Part shown: positions 45,479 through 57,209 of the stretch, one piece after another
How the letters are laid out: each line of letters begins with the position of its first letter
How positions within the stretch are numbered: position 1 is the stretch's first letter
NCBI RefSeq assembly: GCF_031583595.1
Contig: NZ_CP134145.1
Location: 2,976,001 to 3,040,000 of the forward strand
Length of the DNA stretch: 64,000 bases
Direction of reading: 5' to 3'
DNA from: Thalassotalea psychrophila
GTDB lineage: Bacteria; Pseudomonadota; Gammaproteobacteria; Enterobacterales; Alteromonadaceae
Translations under genes and position numbers: made by a program
The notes under the pieces: model-generated
Seen by the model: only the letters and a program-made list of their open reading frames with translations
What the model was told of the DNA's origin: nothing
Database searches by the model: none

Positions 45479-46228
45479 CTATACTGCTTGGCAGATTTTT
45501 TTAAATTCTTCAACGTTTAAACTCGCACCGCCTATCAGACCACCGTCGATATCAGCTTGAGCAAATAATTCTTCACAGTTTTTCGCATTAACACTACCAC
45601 CATATAATAATGGTACTTGTTGTGCTACATCAGCATCAAAACTTGCTAAGTAGCTACGAATAAACTCATGAGTTTGCTGAGCGATCTCAGCAGATGCAGT
45701 TTTACCAGTTCCAATAGCCCAAACAGGCTCGTAGGCAACAACTACATCTTTAAAACTTTTAATGCCAATTTTAGCAATTACCGGAGCAAGTTGATAACTA
45801 AGTCTAGACTCGGTTTCACCATCTTCTCGCTCTTCAAGCGTTTCACCAATACATAATATTGGCGTTAAACCACTTGCCAAAGCATAAGCAACTTTTTCAG
45901 CAACTAATTCTGTACTGTCATGAAACATAGCACGACGTTCAGAATGGCCAAGAATCACGTATTGTACCTGTAAATCATTCAGCATTAAAGCTGAAATCTC
46001 ACCAGTAAAGGCACCTTTTTCATTTTCATTAATATTTTGGGCACCACATGCAACTTGGCTATTGCTAATATTAGCTTTTAACAAAGCTAAATAAGGGGCT
46101 GGTGGGCAAATAATTACTTGCTGGTTAGCATTAAATTTTTCATCATTTAGGCCACGACACATTTGTGCTGCAAGCTCAGCATTACCGTTCATTTTCCAAT
46201 TAGCGGCAACTATTGTTTGTCTACTCAT
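45479..46228 (-). CDS. tpiA: triosephosphate isomerase
   Basis: 249 residues from ATG at 46228, chosen over the ATG at 46270 because it has an AAGGG ribosome site and starts MSRQTIVAANWKMNG as the family does. Catalytic residues are Lys12 (NWKMNG), His95 (LGHSERR) and Glu167 (AYEPVWAIGTG). It interconverts dihydroxyacetone phosphate and glyceraldehyde 3-phosphate in glycolysis. Between glmM and secG on one strand. Confidence 0.97.
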   Translation of the reverse strand: MSRQTIVAANWKMNGNAELAAQMCRGLNDEKFNANQQVIICPPAPYLALLKANISNSQVACGAQNINENEKGAFTGEISALMLNDLQVQYVILGHSERRAMFHDSTELVAEKVAYALASGLTPILCIGETLEEREDGETESRLSYQLAPVIAKIGIKSFKDVVVAYEPVWAIGTGKTASAEIAQQTHEFIRSYLASFDADVAQQVPLLYGGSVNAKNCEELFAQADIDGGLIGGASLNVEEFKKICQAV

Positions 46229-46346
46229 AGTTTTTCCCTTAATAAAACGCCGAGATATTATCGAACTCAAAGCTAAGTTACAAGAGTTTAAATAGCCAAG
46301 CCGTTTTTTTGCTTATTTTTACAACAAAAGCATAACAAATGTTAAA

Positions 46347-47690
46347 TTAATGTTCTGCGTCTACGGCTTTCACTTGATCAGCAATAACATTTGCTAAACG
46401 GGTTACTTCAGCTAAATCTGGACCTTCAACCATCACGCGAATAAGAGGCTCTGTACCTGATTTACGAAGTAATACTCGACCCGTACCTGCCAACTCTTTT
46501 TCAACATCGATAACGCTTTGTTTAACAGCATCATCATTAAGTGGATCGGTTTTACCACTAAAGCGAACATTAACAAGGATTTGTGGCAGCATAGTCATGC
46601 CTGCTCTAAGTTGGGTAAGTGACTTGCCTGATTGGCAAAGTGCTTCAAGAACATTTAATGCGGCAATAATACCATCACCTGTAGAGGTACAATTTAAATT
46701 GATAACATGACCTGAGTTTTCAGCGCCTAATTGCCAGCCTTTAGCTTTTAATTGCTCCATAACATAGCGGTCACCAACTTTGGCTCTAGCAAAATCGATA
46801 CCTAAGTCTTTTAATGCTATCTCTAAACCCATGTTGCTCATTAATGTACCAACAACACCGCCTTTAAGTTTACCTTGCTGTTGTGCATTTTTAGCGATGA
46901 TGAAGATAATTTCATCACCATCAATGACATCACCATTTTGATCAACCATCATTAATCGGTCGCCATCACCATCTAATGCGATACCTAAATCTGCTTGTTC
47001 TTTTAATACAAGTTTAGAAATATTTGCCATTGATGTGGCACCACAATCGTCATTGATGTTGATGCCATTTGGAGTACTAGCAAACTCAATAACTTCTGCA
47101 CCTAACTCGCGAAATACACTTGGCGCTATATGGTAAGTTGCGCCATTGGCACAATCGACCACAATTTTCATGCCATTGAGAGAGTATTCAGATGGGAAGT
47201 TGCTCTTACAAAACTCAATGTAACGCCCTGCTGCATCATCGATGCGCACTGCTTTACCTAATTTAGCTGAATGAACACAATCCATTTCTTCATCGATCAT
47301 TGCTTCTATCGCAAGTTCCACGTCATCAGGAAGTTTTTCACCTGTTGTTGAGAAAAACTTAATGCCGTTATCATAAAAAGGATTATGTGATGCGCTGATC
47401 ACAATACCAGCTTCTGCACGGAAAGTTTTAGTTAAGTATGCAACAGCAGGTGTTGGCATAGGCCCCATTAAGCCAATATCAATACCCGCGGCAGAAAAAC
47501 CGGCTTCTAAAGCTGATTCAAGCATATAGCCAGATATACGAGTATCTTTACCAATTAATACTTTTTTGGTGCCGCGAGTGGCTAACACCTTACCGGCAGC
47601 CCAACCAAGTTTCATTACAAATTTAGGCGAAATTGGATCTTTACCAACTAAACCTCGTATACCGTCTGTTCCAAAGTATTTTCTAGACAC
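46347..47690 (-). CDS. glmM: phosphoglucosamine mutase
   Basis: 447 residues. The phosphoserine loop is ISASHNP (Ser101), the metal loop DGDGDR, and the sugar loop with GAENSGH. It converts glucosamine-6-phosphate to glucosamine-1-phosphate for peptidoglycan and lipopolysaccharide. Directly downstream of folP, as in E. coli. Confidence 0.97.
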   Translation of the reverse strand: MSRKYFGTDGIRGLVGKDPISPKFVMKLGWAAGKVLATRGTKKVLIGKDTRISGYMLESALEAGFSAAGIDIGLMGPMPTPAVAYLTKTFRAEAGIVISASHNPFYDNGIKFFSTTGEKLPDDVELAIEAMIDEEMDCVHSAKLGKAVRIDDAAGRYIEFCKSNFPSEYSLNGMKIVVDCANGATYHIAPSVFRELGAEVIEFASTPNGININDDCGATSMANISKLVLKEQADLGIALDGDGDRLMMVDQNGDVIDGDEIIFIIAKNAQQQGKLKGGVVGTLMSNMGLEIALKDLGIDFARAKVGDRYVMEQLKAKGWQLGAENSGHVINLNCTSTGDGIIAALNVLEALCQSGKSLTQLRAGMTMLPQILVNVRFSGKTDPLNDDAVKQSVIDVEKELAGTGRVLLRKSGTEPLIRVMVEGPDLAEVTRLANVIADQVKAVDAEH

Positions 47691-47726
47691 TTAAATAAAC
47701 TCCCTTAAGTATTTATCGTAAATTAT

Positions 47727-48560
47727 TTAATTATTTGTTTGAGCAACCATTGCATTAAAAACTTTAATGGCATCAACAGTTTCTTTTACATCATGAACTC
47801 GTATTATTTTAGCACCATTTAGTGTGGCAAGCACTGCCGCAGATAAACTACCAGCTAAGCGTTCATCTACAGAGTTATTAAGTAAATTGCCAATCATTGA
47901 CTTTCTTGATAATCCGGCAAGAACTGGTAAACCTAGTTGCAAAAGCTTACTTTGATTAGCCAATAATTGATAATTCTGTTCTAAAGTTTTACCAAAGCCA
48001 TAACCTGGATCTAATATGATTCTATTTTTTTGAATACCAGCTTGTTCACATACTTGTATGCGTTGTTCGAAAAACTTAATAACATCTTTTACTACATCTG
48101 TGTATTGCGGCTCAGCTTGCATGGTTCTAGGCATGCCTTGCATATGCATTAAACAAACAGGTAAATCACAACTAGCAACAACATCAACACAGCCGTCATT
48201 TTGTAGTGCACGTACGTCATTGATCAAACCAGCACCACTATTAATCGCAGCCAGCATCACCTGTGCTTTGCTAGTATCTATTGACACAACTGTGTCAAAG
48301 CGCTGAGTTATTGCCTCAATGACTGGAATGACTCTATCTAACTCTTCTTGCAATTCAACATCAGCAGCGCCAGGTCGAGTTGATTCACCGCCAACATCAA
48401 TTATGGTTGCGCCATCTTCGATCATCAAATGCACTTGTTTAATCGCATGTTCGATATTATTAAAGTTGCCACCGTCCGAAAAAGAGTCTGGGGTTACGTT
48501 TAAAATCCCCATTACTTGTGGAACAGTTAAGTCGAGTTGCTGGTTAGCAAATTTCATCAT
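47727..48560 (-). CDS. folP: dihydropteroate synthase
   Basis: 277 residues with the family motifs MGILNVTPDSFSDGG, IDVGGESTRPGA and DPGYGFGKT. It joins p-aminobenzoate to dihydropterin pyrophosphate in folate synthesis and is the sulfonamide target. Same strand as glmM, 36 bp upstream. Separated from ftsH by 431 bp holding a repeat element and the ftsH terminator. Confidence 0.97.
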   Translation of the reverse strand: MMKFANQQLDLTVPQVMGILNVTPDSFSDGGNFNNIEHAIKQVHLMIEDGATIIDVGGESTRPGAADVELQEELDRVIPVIEAITQRFDTVVSIDTSKAQVMLAAINSGAGLINDVRALQNDGCVDVVASCDLPVCLMHMQGMPRTMQAEPQYTDVVKDVIKFFEQRIQVCEQAGIQKNRIILDPGYGFGKTLEQNYQLLANQSKLLQLGLPVLAGLSRKSMIGNLLNNSVDERLAGSLSAAVLATLNGAKIIRVHDVKETVDAIKVFNAMVAQTNN

Positions 48561-48735
48561 TTATGTTTTTAGAAATTATAATTGCTTGGATTATAAAGCT
48601 TATTTACTGAGTAATAAATAATAAGATGTGGCGTTGTCGAAATAAAAACAGATCCTGAAATAAATTCAGGAAGTGGTTAGGTTATTATATCCGGTGTGGA
48701 TTAAATGGAAGTGGGGTCATCTTGTTTTGCAAGAT

Positions 48736-48886
48736 CACTGTCAAACATGGAGGTCCCCCCCAAAAGCACGGTGGGATGACGGCGTAAGTTAAGTAAAAAT
48801 GCGGATATTCAAATATATTTAGAATAAGTATGACGTCATCCTATCACGAGCACTAGCGAGGTGCGGGACCTCCCAAATTGACAGTG
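48736..48886. repeat. palindromic MITE-like element
   Basis: 151 bp ending in inverted CACTGTCAA/TTGACAGTG, with nested matched pairs GGAGGTCC/GGACCTCC and GGATGACG/CGTCATCC. It makes one long imperfect hairpin with no coding frame. It fills most of the folP-ftsH gap and looks like a non-autonomous dispersed repeat. Confidence 0.65.
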
Positions 48887-48932
48887 TGCATAGGAAACAA
48901 TAACTCTTCGTTTTTTCTTCCCCTTCTAATAA

Positions 48933-48961
48933 CAAGAAACCCGCATTAAGCGGGTTTCTTA
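48933..48961 (-). terminator. ftsH terminator
   Basis: Perfect 11-bp stem AAGAAACCCGC/GCGGGTTTCTT with a 5-nt loop, 31 bp after the ftsH stop. The T run is weak. Confidence 0.7.
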
Positions 48962-48991
48962 CAAGTTTACTAATAACTTTATCAGCTCGAA

Positions 48992-50905
48992 TTAATTTGT
49001 CGCTTCATCTGCTGGCTTGTTCACATCTGGAGTAGATGGTGTTGAACTTGGTGGCGTGCCAGTAGGCTTTTCATCACCGTAACCTTTTGGTGCACGAACT
49101 GTCGTTCGAGCCATCAGATCATCAATTTGCCATGCGTCAATTGTTTCATAAGTCATTAACGCATCTTTCATTGCGTGTAAGATATCCATATTGTTTTTCA
49201 AGATATCTTCTGCACGTTTATAGTTGCGCTCAATGAAAGTACGAACTTCTTCATCAATTTCTTTGGCAGTATCGTCAGACATATGCTTCTGTTTAGCAGC
49301 ACTTCGGCCTAAGAACACTTCACCTTCTTCGTCAGCGTAAAGCATAGGACCCATTTTTTCAGACAAGCCCCATTGAGTTACCATTTTACGAGCGATTTCA
49401 GTAGCACGTTCAATATCATTTGAAGCACCCGTTGATACTCTATCAGCACCGTAAATTACTTCTTCTGCAACACGACCACCGTAAAGTGATGAGATCATGC
49501 TTTCTAAATGCAATTTAGAATGGCTAACGCGATCTTTTTCAGGCAAGTACATTGTTACACCTAAAGCACGGCCACGAGGAATGATACTTACTTTGTATAC
49601 TGGATCATGCTCAGGAACTAATCGACCAACAATGGCGTGTCCTGCTTCATGATAAGCTGTCATTTCTTTTTCTTCTTCGCTCATTACCATAGAGCGACGT
49701 TCAGCGCCCATCATGATTTTATCTTTGGCTTTATCAAATTCAACCATAGATACAGTGCGACGACTTGTACGAGCTGCAAATAATGCTGCTTCGTTTACAA
49801 GGTTTGCTAAATCAGCACCAGAGAAACCTGGAGTACCACGAGCAATTACAGCAGCATCAACATCATCGCCTAAAGGTACTTTACGCATATGAACTTTAAG
49901 AATTTGTTCACGACCACGAATATCAGGTAAGCCAACAGTTACTTGACGGTCAAAACGACCTGGACGAAGTAATGCTGGGTCTAACACGTCTGGACGGTTA
50001 GTTGCAGCAATAACAATAACGCCTTCATTACCTTCAAAACCATCCATTTCAACTAGCATTTGGTTAAGAGTTTGCTCACGTTCATCATGACCACCACCTA
50101 AACCTGCACCACGTTGGCGACCTACGGCATCAATTTCATCGATAAAGATAATACATGGAGATGATTTTTTCGCTTGTTCAAACATGTCACGTACACGTGA
50201 TGCACCAACACCAACAAACATTTCAACAAAGTCAGAGCCTGAAATTGCGAAGAAAGGAACTTTCGCTTCACCAGCAATAGCTTTAGCAAGTAAGGTTTTA
50301 CCTGTACCTGGTTGGCCAACCATTAATATACCTGATGGGATACGACCACCAAGTTTCTGGAATTTTGACGGGTCACGTAAATAATCAACTAATTCGGCAA
50401 CTTCTTCTTTCGCTTCGTCACAACCAGCAACATCAGCAAACGTTGTTTTAATTTGATCATCAGATAAAAGACGGGCTTTAGATTTACCAAAGCTCATTGC
50501 ACCTTTACCACCACCGCCTTGCATTTGGCGCATGAAGAAAATCCAAATACCAATAAGCAGTAGCATTGGGAACCAGTTAACAAAGATGCTAGCTAATAAG
50601 CTTGGCTCTTCTTGTGGTACACCTTCAACTTTAACGTTGTTCGAAATTAAATCGCTTAATAGATCTTTATCGTATTGCGTTGGAATTAATGTAGTAAATG
50701 TTTGACCATTACGTTTGGTACCATTAATAACGCCGTCAGTTTCAATTCTAACTTCAGCAACTTGTCCATTGTGGATTTCGTTAATAAATTTAGTGTAATC
50801 GAGTTTTCCATCCACGGCAGTGCCTGGAGTGAAACTTTGAAATACTGACATTAAAACAATGGCTATTACTAACCATAAAATAAGATTCTTTACCATATCG
50901 CTCAA
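48992..50905 (-). CDS. ftsH: ATP-dependent zinc metalloprotease FtsH
   Basis: 637 residues. Two membrane segments (about 7-25 and 103-124) flank a periplasmic loop. The AAA+ domain has Walker A GQPGTGKT (197-204), Walker [10 protein letters not shown] and the SRH RPGRFDR; the protease site is HEAGH (419-423). It degrades membrane and some cytosolic proteins, including LpxC in E. coli. Follows rlmE on the same strand. Confidence 0.98.
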   Translation of the reverse strand: MSDMVKNLILWLVIAIVLMSVFQSFTPGTAVDGKLDYTKFINEIHNGQVAEVRIETDGVINGTKRNGQTFTTLIPTQYDKDLLSDLISNNVKVEGVPQEEPSLLASIFVNWFPMLLLIGIWIFFMRQMQGGGGKGAMSFGKSKARLLSDDQIKTTFADVAGCDEAKEEVAELVDYLRDPSKFQKLGGRIPSGILMVGQPGTGKTLLAKAIAGEAKVPFFAISGSDFVEMFVGVGASRVRDMFEQAKKSSPCIIFIDEIDAVGRQRGAGLGGGHDEREQTLNQMLVEMDGFEGNEGVIVIAATNRPDVLDPALLRPGRFDRQVTVGLPDIRGREQILKVHMRKVPLGDDVDAAVIARGTPGFSGADLANLVNEAALFAARTSRRTVSMVEFDKAKDKIMMGAERRSMVMSEEEKEMTAYHEAGHAIVGRLVPEHDPVYKVSIIPRGRALGVTMYLPEKDRVSHSKLHLESMISSLYGGRVAEEVIYGADRVSTGASNDIERATEIARKMVTQWGLSEKMGPMLYADEEGEVFLGRSAAKQKHMSDDTAKEIDEEVRTFIERNYKRAEDILKNNMDILHAMKDALMTYETIDAWQIDDLMARTTVRAPKGYGDEKPTGTPPSSTPSTPDVNKPADEATN

Positions 50906-50990
50906 CTTGAGGACCTCTTGTTAAAAAAATGCTTCGATGACTTATATAAGTACTAGACCTCTATTATAGGCCTTTTCTTACGGAACTCTA

Positions 50991-51626
50991 CTACAGTTTG
51001 TAACCAGTAGCTACAATATACACTTCTCTTGAACGTGCTCGAGAAGATTCTGGTTTACGGGTTTTTACTACATTAAAGCAAGCACGAACATCTTTCATGT
51101 ATTGTTCGAACCCTGCCCCTTGAAAAACTTTAACAACAAAGCTGCCATTTTTCTTTAAAACTTGATGACACATGTCTAATGCCAATTCAACTAAATACAT
51201 ATTTTTAGGTTGGTCAGTAGACTCATTACCACTAAAATTTTGCGCCATATCCGACATTACAACATCGACGTTTCGGCCATCAATTTTAGCAAGTAAAGTA
51301 TCTAATACGGCTTCTTCACGAAAATCGCCTTGTAAAAAGGCCACGCCAGGCAATGATTCCATTGGCAAAATATCACAAGCAATCACTTGGCCATTGTCGC
51401 CAACTACTTTTACCGCATATTCAGACCAGCCGCCAGGAGCAGCACCTAAATCTACAACATTCATGCTTTTTTTAATCAGCTTGTCTTTGTTATTAATTTC
51501 TTCAATTTTAAATACTGCGCGCGAGCGTAAACCTAGCTTTTGAGCTTTCTTTACATACTCGTCGTCAAAATGCTCTTTCATCCAGCGTTGAGAGCTTACT
51601 GTTCTTGATTTATTTGCTTTACTCAT
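50991..51626 (-). CDS. rlmE: 23S rRNA (U2552) 2'-O-methyltransferase
   Basis: 211 residues with the SAM motif [13 protein letters not shown] (58-70) and the K-D-K catalytic triad Lys40, Asp126 and Lys166. It methylates U2552 in the A loop of the 50S subunit. Upstream of ftsH as in E. coli and divergent from yhbY across 83 bp. Confidence 0.96.
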   Translation of the reverse strand: MSKANKSRTVSSQRWMKEHFDDEYVKKAQKLGLRSRAVFKIEEINNKDKLIKKSMNVVDLGAAPGGWSEYAVKVVGDNGQVIACDILPMESLPGVAFLQGDFREEAVLDTLLAKIDGRNVDVVMSDMAQNFSGNESTDQPKNMYLVELALDMCHQVLKKNGSFVVKVFQGAGFEQYMKDVRACFNVVKTRKPESSRARSREVYIVATGYKL

Positions 51627-51709
51627 AAAAGTTCAGATATAAATTAGTATTAATGACAAGATGGCGTTAAAATATAGATAATTCAAGTAACTTAACAGAA
51701 ATTTTTTAA

Positions 51710-52006
51710 ATGAATCTATCAAACAAACAAATTCAACACCTTAAAGGTCTTGCTCACTCTATAAAACCAGTGGTGTTAATAGGAAATAATGGCCTTACAG
51801 AAGCTGTAGTTGCAGAGATCGACTACGCCTTAGGTCACCACGAGCTTATCAAAGTGAAAATAAACACTTCTGATCGTGAAGTTAAACAATTAATCATTGA
51901 CGCTATTATTAGAGAAACTAACTCAATTAAAGTTCAAGCCATTGGTAAAACACTGGCTATTTACCGTCAATCAGATGCAAAGAAAATTGTAATACCGAAA
52001 ATATAG
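51710..52006 (+). CDS. yhbY: CRM-domain ribosome assembly RNA-binding protein YhbY
   Basis: 98 residues, a single CRM domain: LSNKQIQHLKGLAHSIKPVVLIGNNGLTEAVVAEI (in parts), with the GxxG-type turn IGNNG. It binds pre-50S particles. Divergent from rlmE and converging on greA, a conserved arrangement. Confidence 0.93.
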   Translation: MNLSNKQIQHLKGLAHSIKPVVLIGNNGLTEAVVAEIDYALGHHELIKVKINTSDREVKQLIIDAIIRETNSIKVQAIGKTLAIYRQSDAKKIVIPKI

Positions 52007-52081
52007 CTTCTAGCTTCTAAAAGTATAAATAACAGAATTCAAGCCATCCCTGCCAATTCTAAGTTATTTCTTCCCTGAAAT

Positions 52082-52108
52082 AAAAAAACCTGCAGTTGCA
52101 GGTTTTTT
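52082..52108. terminator. bidirectional terminator between yhbY and greA
   Basis: AAAAACCTGC-AGTT-GCAGGTTTTT with A and T runs on both sides, between two convergent genes. Confidence 0.85.
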
Positions 52109-52129
52109 ATGTTTCAAAATATGTTTTTA

Positions 52130-52606
52130 CTACTTATGTTCAACCGAGATAATCTCGTATTCAACAACGCCACCAGGAGTTTTTACTTCAACTTCTGAGT
52201 CAACCGTTTTACCGATAAGACCTCTGGCAATTGGTGAGTTAACACTAATACGATTATTCTTAATGTCCGCTTCGTCATCACCAACAATTTGGTAAGTCAC
52301 TTCCGCATCAGTATCAATGTTAAGTAAGGTTACCGTCACACCAAAAATCACTTTATGGGTGTTTGGTATTTTGGTTACGTCAATAATTTGAGCATTACCA
52401 AGTTTACCTTCGATATCTTGAATGCGACCTTCACAAAAACCCTGTTCTTCACGAGCGGCGTGATATTCAGCGTTTTCTTTTAAATCGCCATGCTCACGAG
52501 CTTCAGCAATAGAAGCAACAATTTCAGGACGTTTAGTTTGCTTTAAGTAAACCAGTTCTTCTCTAAGGGCATCTGCTCCTTGAACTGTCATCGGATACAT
52601 AGACAT
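52130..52606 (-). CDS. greA: transcription elongation factor GreA
   Basis: 158 residues from ATG at 52606. That start overlaps the carB stop by one base (TAATG) and matches the family start MSMYPMT better than the GTG at 52615. N-terminal coiled coil with [30 protein letters not shown] (in parts), then the FKBP-like domain ending in [16 protein letters not shown]. It rescues backtracked RNA polymerase by stimulating transcript cleavage. Translationally coupled to carB. Confidence 0.97.
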   Translation of the reverse strand: MSMYPMTVQGADALREELVYLKQTKRPEIVASIAEAREHGDLKENAEYHAAREEQGFCEGRIQDIEGKLGNAQIIDVTKIPNTHKVIFGVTVTLLNIDTDAEVTYQIVGDDEADIKNNRISVNSPIARGLIGKTVDSEVEVKTPGGVVEYEIISVEHK

Positions 52607-55600
52607 TATTGACACCTTTTGTGTAATTCTTGAATAGAGTTAACTTTGTTTCTGTCATCAGCAGAATGCGCCATACATACAGCAAAGCCAGCATTCAACG
52701 TGGTTGTATACGTAGCTTTATAACGTAAAGCTGCACCACGAATTTGCTTAGAATCTTCAATAGCCTTACGACCTTCAGTGGTGTTAATAATATAACTGTA
52801 TTCACTGTTTTTGATTCTATCGACAATGTGTGGACGACCTTCGTGTACTTTATTCACTAAGCGTACCGGAATATCGGCCTCACCTAAAATAACAGCAGTG
52901 CCGTGCGTTGCGTCTAAGCTAAAGCCTAAATCAACTAATTGACGAGCTAAATCTACAACACGCTCTTTATCACTGTTACGAACAGAGATTAAAGCACGAC
53001 CTGTTTTAGGCAAGGTTACACCTGCACCTAAGTTAGCTTTGGCATAAGCTTCTTCAAAAGTATCACCTGTACCCATCACTTCACCAGTTGAGCGCATTTC
53101 AGGGCCAACTAAAGGATCACTACCGTGGAATTTATTAAATGGAATCACAACTTCTTTAACTGAGAAATACTCAGGAATAACTTCAGTTGTTACACCTTGT
53201 TCTTTTAACGATGTACCAGCCATAACACGAGCCGCTACTTTCGCTAAAGGAATACTTGTTGCTTTAGATACAAAAGGAACGGTACGAGCAGCACGAGGGT
53301 TAACTTCAATTAAGTAAACTTCGTTATCTTTAACTGCCATTTGCGTATTCATTAAACCAATTACGCCAAGTTCAAACGCTAATGCTGTAACTTGCTTTCG
53401 CATAACATCTTGAATTTCAGCTGTTAGGCTATACGGAGGTAATGAACATGCAGAGTCACCAGAGTGAACACCGGCTTGTTCGATGTGTTGCATAATACCG
53501 CCAATAACAACATCAGTACCGTCACAAATAACGTCGATATCAACTTCAATCGCATCATCAAGGAAGTGATCAAGTAATACTGGCGAGTCATTTGATACGC
53601 TTACTGCTTCTGTCATATAACGACGTAAATCAGCTAAGTCATATACAATTTCCATCGCGCGTCCACCAAGTACGTACGATGGACGTACAACTAATGGGAA
53701 ACCAATTACTTCAGCTTTAACCATTGCTTCTTCAAGAGAAGTTACTGTCGCGTTTTCTGGTTGTAATAAACCTAAACGGTCTACCGCTTGTTGGAAACGC
53801 TCACGGTCTTCCGCTCTATCGATTGCATCTGGAGACGTACCAATAATTGGCACACCAGCAGCTTCTAAAGCACGTGCTAATTTAAGTGGTGTTTGACCAC
53901 CATATTGCACAATAACGCCTTTAGGCTTCTCAACACGTACAATTTCTAATACGTCTTCAAAAGTTACAGACTCAAAGTATAATCTGTCTGATGTATCGTA
54001 ATCGGTAGAAACCGTTTCAGGGTTACAGTTAACCATGATAGTTTCATAACCATCTTCGCGTAATGCAAGAGCTGCGTGTACACAACAATAATCAAATTCA
54101 ATACCTTGGCCGATACGGTTAGGACCGCCACCAATTATCATGATTTTGTCGTTATCTGTTGGGTTAGCTTCACATTCTTCATCATACGTTGAATACATGT
54201 AAGCCGTGTCTGAGCTGAACTCAGCAGCACAAGTATCAACACGCTTATAAACTGGGAATATTTCAGCGTTGTGACGTTTTTTGCGTATTTCGCTTTCTGC
54301 AACACCAATAACATCGGCTAAACGGCTATCTGAGAAGCCTTTACGTTTCAGCTTACGTAAGTAGTCTGTAGTTAAACCAGACATACCACCAGCAGCAACA
54401 TTTTGTTCTTCTTTAATGATGTCTTCGATTTGTACTAAGAACCAACGATCTACCATGGTTAAACGGAATATGTCATCAACGGTTAAACCTAAACGGAAAG
54501 CGTCAGCTATGTACCAAATACGATCTGCACCAGCTTCTTGCAACTCGTGCATGATTTTTGTTTTGGCACCCGGCTTGGTTACATCAACAATAGGGTCAAA
54601 ACCATTCACGCCAACTTCTAAACCACGTAAAGCTTTCTGCAATGATTCTTGTTGGTTACGGCCAATTGCCATAACTTCACCAACTGATTTCATTTGCGTA
54701 GTAAGACGGTCTTCTGCGCCGGCAAATTTCTCGAAGTTAAAACGAGGAATTTTAGTTACTACATAATCGATTGTTGGTTCAAATGATGCTGGAGTTGCAC
54801 CGCCTGTAATGTCGTTGCTTAATTCATCAAGCGTATAACCTACTGCTAATTTTGCAGCGATTTTAGCAATTGGGAAACCCGTTGCTTTTGATGCTAATGC
54901 TGATGAACGTGAAACACGTGGGTTCATCTCGATAATAACCATACGGCCAGTATCAGGACATATACCAAATTGTACGTTTGAACCACCTGTTTCAACACCA
55001 ATCTCACGTAATACCGCAACTGATGCGTTACGCATGATTTGGTATTCTTTATCAGTTAATGTTTGCGCTGGTGCTACAGTAATTGAGTCACCAGTGTGAA
55101 TACCCATAGGGTCGAAGTTCTCGATTGAACAAATAATGATACAGTTATCATTTTTGTCGCGAACCACTTCCATTTCGTATTCTTTCCAACCGATTAATGA
55201 TTCATCAATCAATAATTCTGACGTTGGTGATAAATCTAGACCACGTATACAAATGGTTTCAAATTCTTCACGGTTATACGCGATACCACCACCGGTACCA
55301 CCCATAGTGAATGATGGGCGAATGATACATGGGAAACCTAGGTGTTCCGATGCAGCAATTGCTTCATCCATAGTGTGAACGATTTTAGCTCGTGGAGTAT
55401 CTAAGCCAATTTTTTTCATTGCTACATCAAAACGGCTACGATCTTCAGCTTTATCAATTGCGTCAGCTGTAGCACCAATCATTTCAACGTTAAATTCAGC
55501 AAGTACGCCTTTAGCTTCTAGTTCTAATGCACAATTAAGCGCCGTTTGGCCACCCATTGTTGGTAATACAGCGTCAGGACGTTCTTTTTCAATGATGTTA

Positions 55601-55824
55601 CGCACAACTTCCCAGTGAATTGGTTCGATGTAAGTTGCATCGGCCATTTCTGGGTCAGTCATGATAGTTGCAGGGTTCGAGTTAACAAGAATTACTCGGT
55701 AACCTTCTTCGCGTAAAGCTTTACACGCTTGTGCACCCGAATAGTCAAATTCACAGGCTTGACCAATTACAATTGGACCTGCACCTAATATAAGAATACT
55801 TTTTATGTCAGTACGTTTTGGCAT
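52606..55824 (-). CDS. carB: carbamoyl-phosphate synthase large subunit
   Basis: 1072 residues with two homologous ATP-grasp halves ([13 protein letters not shown], then [14 protein letters not shown]) and the C-terminal MGS-like allosteric domain. With CarA it makes carbamoyl phosphate from glutamine, bicarbonate and ATP for arginine and pyrimidines. The start lies 23 bp after carA, and greA follows with a one-base overlap. Confidence 0.98.
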   Translation of the reverse strand: MPKRTDIKSILILGAGPIVIGQACEFDYSGAQACKALREEGYRVILVNSNPATIMTDPEMADATYIEPIHWEVVRNIIEKERPDAVLPTMGGQTALNCALELEAKGVLAEFNVEMIGATADAIDKAEDRSRFDVAMKKIGLDTPRAKIVHTMDEAIAASEHLGFPCIIRPSFTMGGTGGGIAYNREEFETICIRGLDLSPTSELLIDESLIGWKEYEMEVVRDKNDNCIIICSIENFDPMGIHTGDSITVAPAQTLTDKEYQIMRNASVAVLREIGVETGGSNVQFGICPDTGRMVIIEMNPRVSRSSALASKATGFPIAKIAAKLAVGYTLDELSNDITGGATPASFEPTIDYVVTKIPRFNFEKFAGAEDRLTTQMKSVGEVMAIGRNQQESLQKALRGLEVGVNGFDPIVDVTKPGAKTKIMHELQEAGADRIWYIADAFRLGLTVDDIFRLTMVDRWFLVQIEDIIKEEQNVAAGGMSGLTTDYLRKLKRKGFSDSRLADVIGVAESEIRKKRHNAEIFPVYKRVDTCAAEFSSDTAYMYSTYDEECEANPTDNDKIMIIGGGPNRIGQGIEFDYCCVHAALALREDGYETIMVNCNPETVSTDYDTSDRLYFESVTFEDVLEIVRVEKPKGVIVQYGGQTPLKLARALEAAGVPIIGTSPDAIDRAEDRERFQQAVDRLGLLQPENATVTSLEEAMVKAEVIGFPLVVRPSYVLGGRAMEIVYDLADLRRYMTEAVSVSNDSPVLLDHFLDDAIEVDIDVICDGTDVVIGGIMQHIEQAGVHSGDSACSLPPYSLTAEIQDVMRKQVTALAFELGVIGLMNTQMAVKDNEVYLIEVNPRAARTVPFVSKATSIPLAKVAARVMAGTSLKEQGVTTEVIPEYFSVKEVVIPFNKFHGSDPLVGPEMRSTGEVMGTGDTFEEAYAKANLGAGVTLPKTGRALISVRNSDKERVVDLARQLVDLGFSLDATHGTAVILGEADIPVRLVNKVHEGRPHIVDRIKNSEYSYIINTTEGRKAIEDSKQIRGAALRYKATYTTTLNAGFAVCMAHSADDRNKVNSIQELHKRCQ

Positions 55825-55847
55825 TATATCTACTCTATTTAATCAGT

Positions 55848-56993
55848 CTATTGGGCTTTACGTGTGTTAATCAAATCGATAAAATGATTGAACAAAGGCG
55901 CTGCATCGTGTGGTCCAGGACTTGCTTCAGGGTGACCCTGGAAGCTAAACGCTGGCTTGTCAGTACGATGAATACCTTGTAATGAACCATCAAATAATGA
56001 TTTATGCGTAGCCGTTAAATTACCCGGCAAGTTGCTTTCATCAACAGCAAAACCGTGATTTTGCGAAGTGATCATCACAACGTCTCGCTCAAGTTCTTTA
56101 ACGGGATGGTTTGCACCGTGATGACCAAACTTCATTTTAATCGTTTGAGCGCCACTAGCTAAGCCTAGTAATTGGTGACCTAAACAAATACCAAATACTG
56201 GAATATCTGTTTCAAGGAATGTTTTGATTGCTTTAATCGCGTAATCACATGGCTCTGGATCACCAGGTCCATTTGATAAGAAAATTCCATCAGGATTCAT
56301 CGCTAACACTTCTTCTGCAGAAGTTTGTGCTGGTACCACAGTAAGTTTACAACCACGGTCAGCTAACATACGCAATATATTGCGTTTTGCGCCAAAATCA
56401 TAAGCTACGACATGATGAGGGAATTCATCAGGAGTTACGTGACCTTTGCCTAACTGCCAGCTGCCTTCAGTCCACTCGTAAGCTTCTTTGGCTGAAACAA
56501 CTTTCGCTAAATCCATACCTTTTAGGCCAGGGAATGCTTTTGCTTTTGCTAAGGCTTCATCAACATTTAAGTTATCACCAGCAAGAATACACCCGTTTTG
56601 TGCGCCCTTCTCTCGTAAAATACGAGTAAGTTTACGGGTATCAATATCAGCGATACCCAAAATATTATTGGCGATGAGGTATTCACTCAAGCTTTGTTCA
56701 TTTCTGAAGTTACTTGCTAAAAGTGGTAAATCACGAATGATTAGACCTTTAGCCCAAACATTTGCAGATTCTGCATCTTCAGCGTTGGTACCGGTGTTAC
56801 CGATATGGGGATAAGTCAAAGTGACGATTTGTTCAGCGTAAGATGGGTCCGTTAGGATCTCTTGGTAGCCAGTCATTGCCGTATTGAAAACAACTTCACC
56901 AACTGATGAGCCTTCTGCGCCAATGGCAGTGCCTTTAAAAATAGTACCGTCTTCCAGTACCAAGATGGCAGATTTAGTCAATTTAACCTCCAT
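55848..56993 (-). CDS. carA: carbamoyl-phosphate synthase small subunit
   Basis: 381 residues. N-terminal CPSase domain ([14 protein letters not shown]) and a class-I glutamine amidotransferase domain with nucleophile Cys270 (GICLGHQ) and His354/Glu356 (GHPEAS). It supplies ammonia to CarB. First gene of carAB-greA; the upstream 216 bp carry palindromes that may be operators. Confidence 0.98.
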   Translation of the reverse strand: MEVKLTKSAILVLEDGTIFKGTAIGAEGSSVGEVVFNTAMTGYQEILTDPSYAEQIVTLTYPHIGNTGTNAEDAESANVWAKGLIIRDLPLLASNFRNEQSLSEYLIANNILGIADIDTRKLTRILREKGAQNGCILAGDNLNVDEALAKAKAFPGLKGMDLAKVVSAKEAYEWTEGSWQLGKGHVTPDEFPHHVVAYDFGAKRNILRMLADRGCKLTVVPAQTSAEEVLAMNPDGIFLSNGPGDPEPCDYAIKAIKTFLETDIPVFGICLGHQLLGLASGAQTIKMKFGHHGANHPVKELERDVVMITSQNHGFAVDESNLPGNLTATHKSLFDGSLQGIHRTDKPAFSFQGHPEASPGPHDAAPLFNHFIDLINTRKAQ

Positions 56994-57028
56994 AATGAGT
57001 CAAAGTATTAATAATCACTAAAGGTTAA

Positions 57029-57042
57029 TGACTTATGAGTCA
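57029..57042. promoter_or_regulatory. palindrome upstream of carA
   Basis: TGACT-TATG-AGTCA, a perfect inverted repeat 36 bp before the carA start. It does not fit the ArgR box well, so the regulator is unknown. Confidence 0.35.
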
Positions 57043-57069
57043 ATATTTAGCAATTATTATGTGTATTCG

Positions 57070-57093
57070 TTGCCAAAATTTATTTTTTGGCAA
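57070..57093. promoter_or_regulatory. inverted repeat in the carA leader region
   Basis: TTGCCAAAA/TTTTGGCAA, a perfect 9-bp inverted repeat with a 6-bp spacer, 77 bp upstream of carA. Operator or hairpin; it may also mark the end of the dapB transcript. Confidence 0.4.
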
Positions 57094-57209
57094 AATCGGC
57101 GTATTTTACGCGTTACAGCTCAATTCGTCCATAACAATTTAAAAGATTTTTGCAGTTTTATTGCAACTTAAAGTAAAAAGGCATTCAAACCTGCAAAACA
57201 TGTAGTTAT

